Below are positions 62,501 to 64,000 of a DNA stretch of 64,000 nucleotides, one piece after another. The first letter of the stretch is position 1. Every line of letters starts with the position of its first letter. Source of the stretch: Microcebus murinus (Eukaryota > Chordata > Mammalia > Primates > Cheirogaleidae). Below the pieces are notes generated by a model. It searched no databases, had not been told where the DNA came from, and saw only the letters and a list, made by a program, of their open reading frames with translations. The translations under genes and the position numbers were made by a program. The DNA lies in contig NC_134112.1 of the NCBI RefSeq assembly GCF_040939455.1, positions 23,586,501 to 23,650,500 on the forward strand. Reading direction: 5' to 3'.

Positions 62501-63289
62501 AAAACACCCTCAAGACTAACACCCTCAAGGTGCTTGGCATATCTTGCCAAATTCTTCTCTAGAAAGTAGAATCATATGTATGGCATGTAATTTATATTCT
62601 CTTAATCCTTCATCTTTGGTATGATGTTACAGGACAGCATCTCTTAAAACATTTCTTTCCACACAAAATATATATATTTTCCAAAAGTTTTAGCTATTTT
62701 TGACAGTAAAATAATTCCTTTCAGAAAAGAATAAAGAATAGAAAATAAGCTCTAGTTTCTTCTTTCAGTGACCTGCCAGGTACGAGAAATTCTAATGTTA
62801 TTTTCTAATTATATATGGGGATAACCTATTCATGCAATATTAGAGAAGACAGACATTATCCTCAAAGAGGACACTCATGTAGACATTGTCTCAAAAAGTT
62901 GTTGACTTTCAACATTTATTAGACAAGCCATATGTTAAATGTGCTAGGACTGAGATTGCAATTTAAAATCAAATCCTAGGGCAAAACCTTTGGAAAAGTG
63001 AAGAATGCCTTTGTTAATGCAAGAAATTACATCAGTATTTATTTTACAAGTTCAGATCTCTATGTGAAGATTTTGCTTAAAACAAGGTGCTCCTTCATCT
63101 CAAATATTCTCCTGAGATGTGTATTAATTACAAGGAGAAAGTTAGTTATATTATAGTGGAGAAAACTGGCCGACACCACCTTAACCAAGTGATCAGGGTC
63201 AATATTGCCAGTGGTAAGATTTACCATCATCATGTACCCGTGACATGAGGCATTAAAAAGGGTACAACATCACCTCGGAAGCGTCCTTT

Positions 63290-63715
63290 GAAAACATGCA
63301 TAACCTCATTACATCATGAGAAAACATCAGACAAATACAAATTGGAGGACATTCTGCAAAATAATTGCCTAGTACTCTTAAAAAATGTCAAGACCATTAG
63401 AGATAAGAAAAGACTGAGAACCTGTCATGGATTGGAAGAAACTAAGATGTGACAACTAAATGCAATGTGGTACTGGGTGCTGGAACAGGAAAAAAATAAA
63501 ATCAATGGAAAAAAAGGGAGAAATATGAATAAAGTCTGTACTTTAGTTAATAGCATTGCACCAATGCTAATTTCCTGCTTTTGATAATTAAATCATGGCT
63601 ATCTAAGATATTAATATTAGGGAAAGGTTGGTGTACAAGGGAACTCTCTGTACTATTTTTGCAACTTTTCTAAGTCTAAAGTAATTTCACAATAAAAGTT
63701 AAAAAATAAAAAATT
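63290..63715 (+). mobile_element. Old LINE-1 (L1M-type) 3' end
   Basis: AGATAAGAAAAGACTGAGAA, CATGGATTGGAAGAAACTAA, GATGTGACAACTAAATGCAA, ATAAAGTCTGTACTTTAGTT, AATAGCATTGCACCAATGCT, AACTCTCTGTACTATTTTTG and a terminal TTTCACAATAAAAGTT follow the 3' end of an old mammalian L1M family. Confidence 0.82.
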
Positions 63716-64000
63716 ACATTAGTAATTAAAAGAAAATAAAAGATGCACCTATAATATACAAAAATTCTGCATAACTAAGGAGGCAACTCCTATTTGGAAG
63801 GTATTGGATCCTCCTAGATGCTTGCGAACCACAGGTAACTCCATGCCTGAGTAGAAAACCACTCAGTTCTGAAATGGCTAATTTAACCTGTTTTGCTAAA
63901 ATCTGAGAATGTCATAGACAAAATCCATCTTATCTTCACATAGCCAACATGCAAATTCCAAATGTGTCGGTTTCCCATTTCTGACAAAATGATAATAGTG

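Overview
This is a stretch of nuclear genome from a primate, very probably a lemur. The clearest lineage marker is the Alu at 38897-39236: its middle carries the AATTAATTGGCCAACT insert and its right arm reads GACGCCACGGCACTCACTCT, a form I know from lemur Alus and not from human ones. A LINE-1 3' end at 6790-7700, with a tiny second copy at 51989-52076, is also of a non-human primate type. Older mammalian repeats (MIR, L2, MER20, MER58, MER1, L1M) fill in the background. I cannot name the species from sequence alone.

The only gene I can support is CREB5 (cAMP-responsive element binding protein 5), on the minus strand and incomplete at both ends. Three coding exons are visible, in transcript order: a 324-bp histidine-rich exon (13637-13960), a 228-bp exon with the bZIP basic region and the first three zipper leucines (9231-9458), and a 109-bp exon with the rest of the zipper (500-608). 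They join in frame with phases 0-0, 0-0 and 0-1, making 661 bp of coding sequence. The final coding exon and 3' UTR lie before base 1. The zinc-finger and activation-domain exons lie beyond base 64000. About 50 kb of the window (13961-64000) is therefore one partial intron.

Layout: 1-499 partial intron; 500-608 exon; 609-9230 intron (8.6 kb: MIR, MER20, L1 3' end, L2); 9231-9458 exon; 9459-13636 intron (4.2 kb: MIR, homeodomain-type AT-rich cluster, and a 124-bp purine tract ending 17 bp from the donor); 13637-13960 exon; 13961-64000 large intron holding SINEs, LINE fragments, DNA transposon fossils, a (GT)n tract with Z-DNA potential, a nested trinucleotide satellite at about 57.7-58.2 kb, and several repeat-free stretches that could be regulatory.

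I found no RNA gene, CRISPR array, operon or intact mobile element, and nothing that amounts to a new biological system. The best leads are small: possible in-frame splicing variants of the bZIP exon, the purine tract at a splice donor, the higher-order organisation of the trinucleotide array, an Alu that has perfect target-site duplications but no 3' end or poly(A) tail, and candidate intronic enhancers. Repeat names come from remembered consensus sequences and boundaries are approximate unless target-site duplications fix them.
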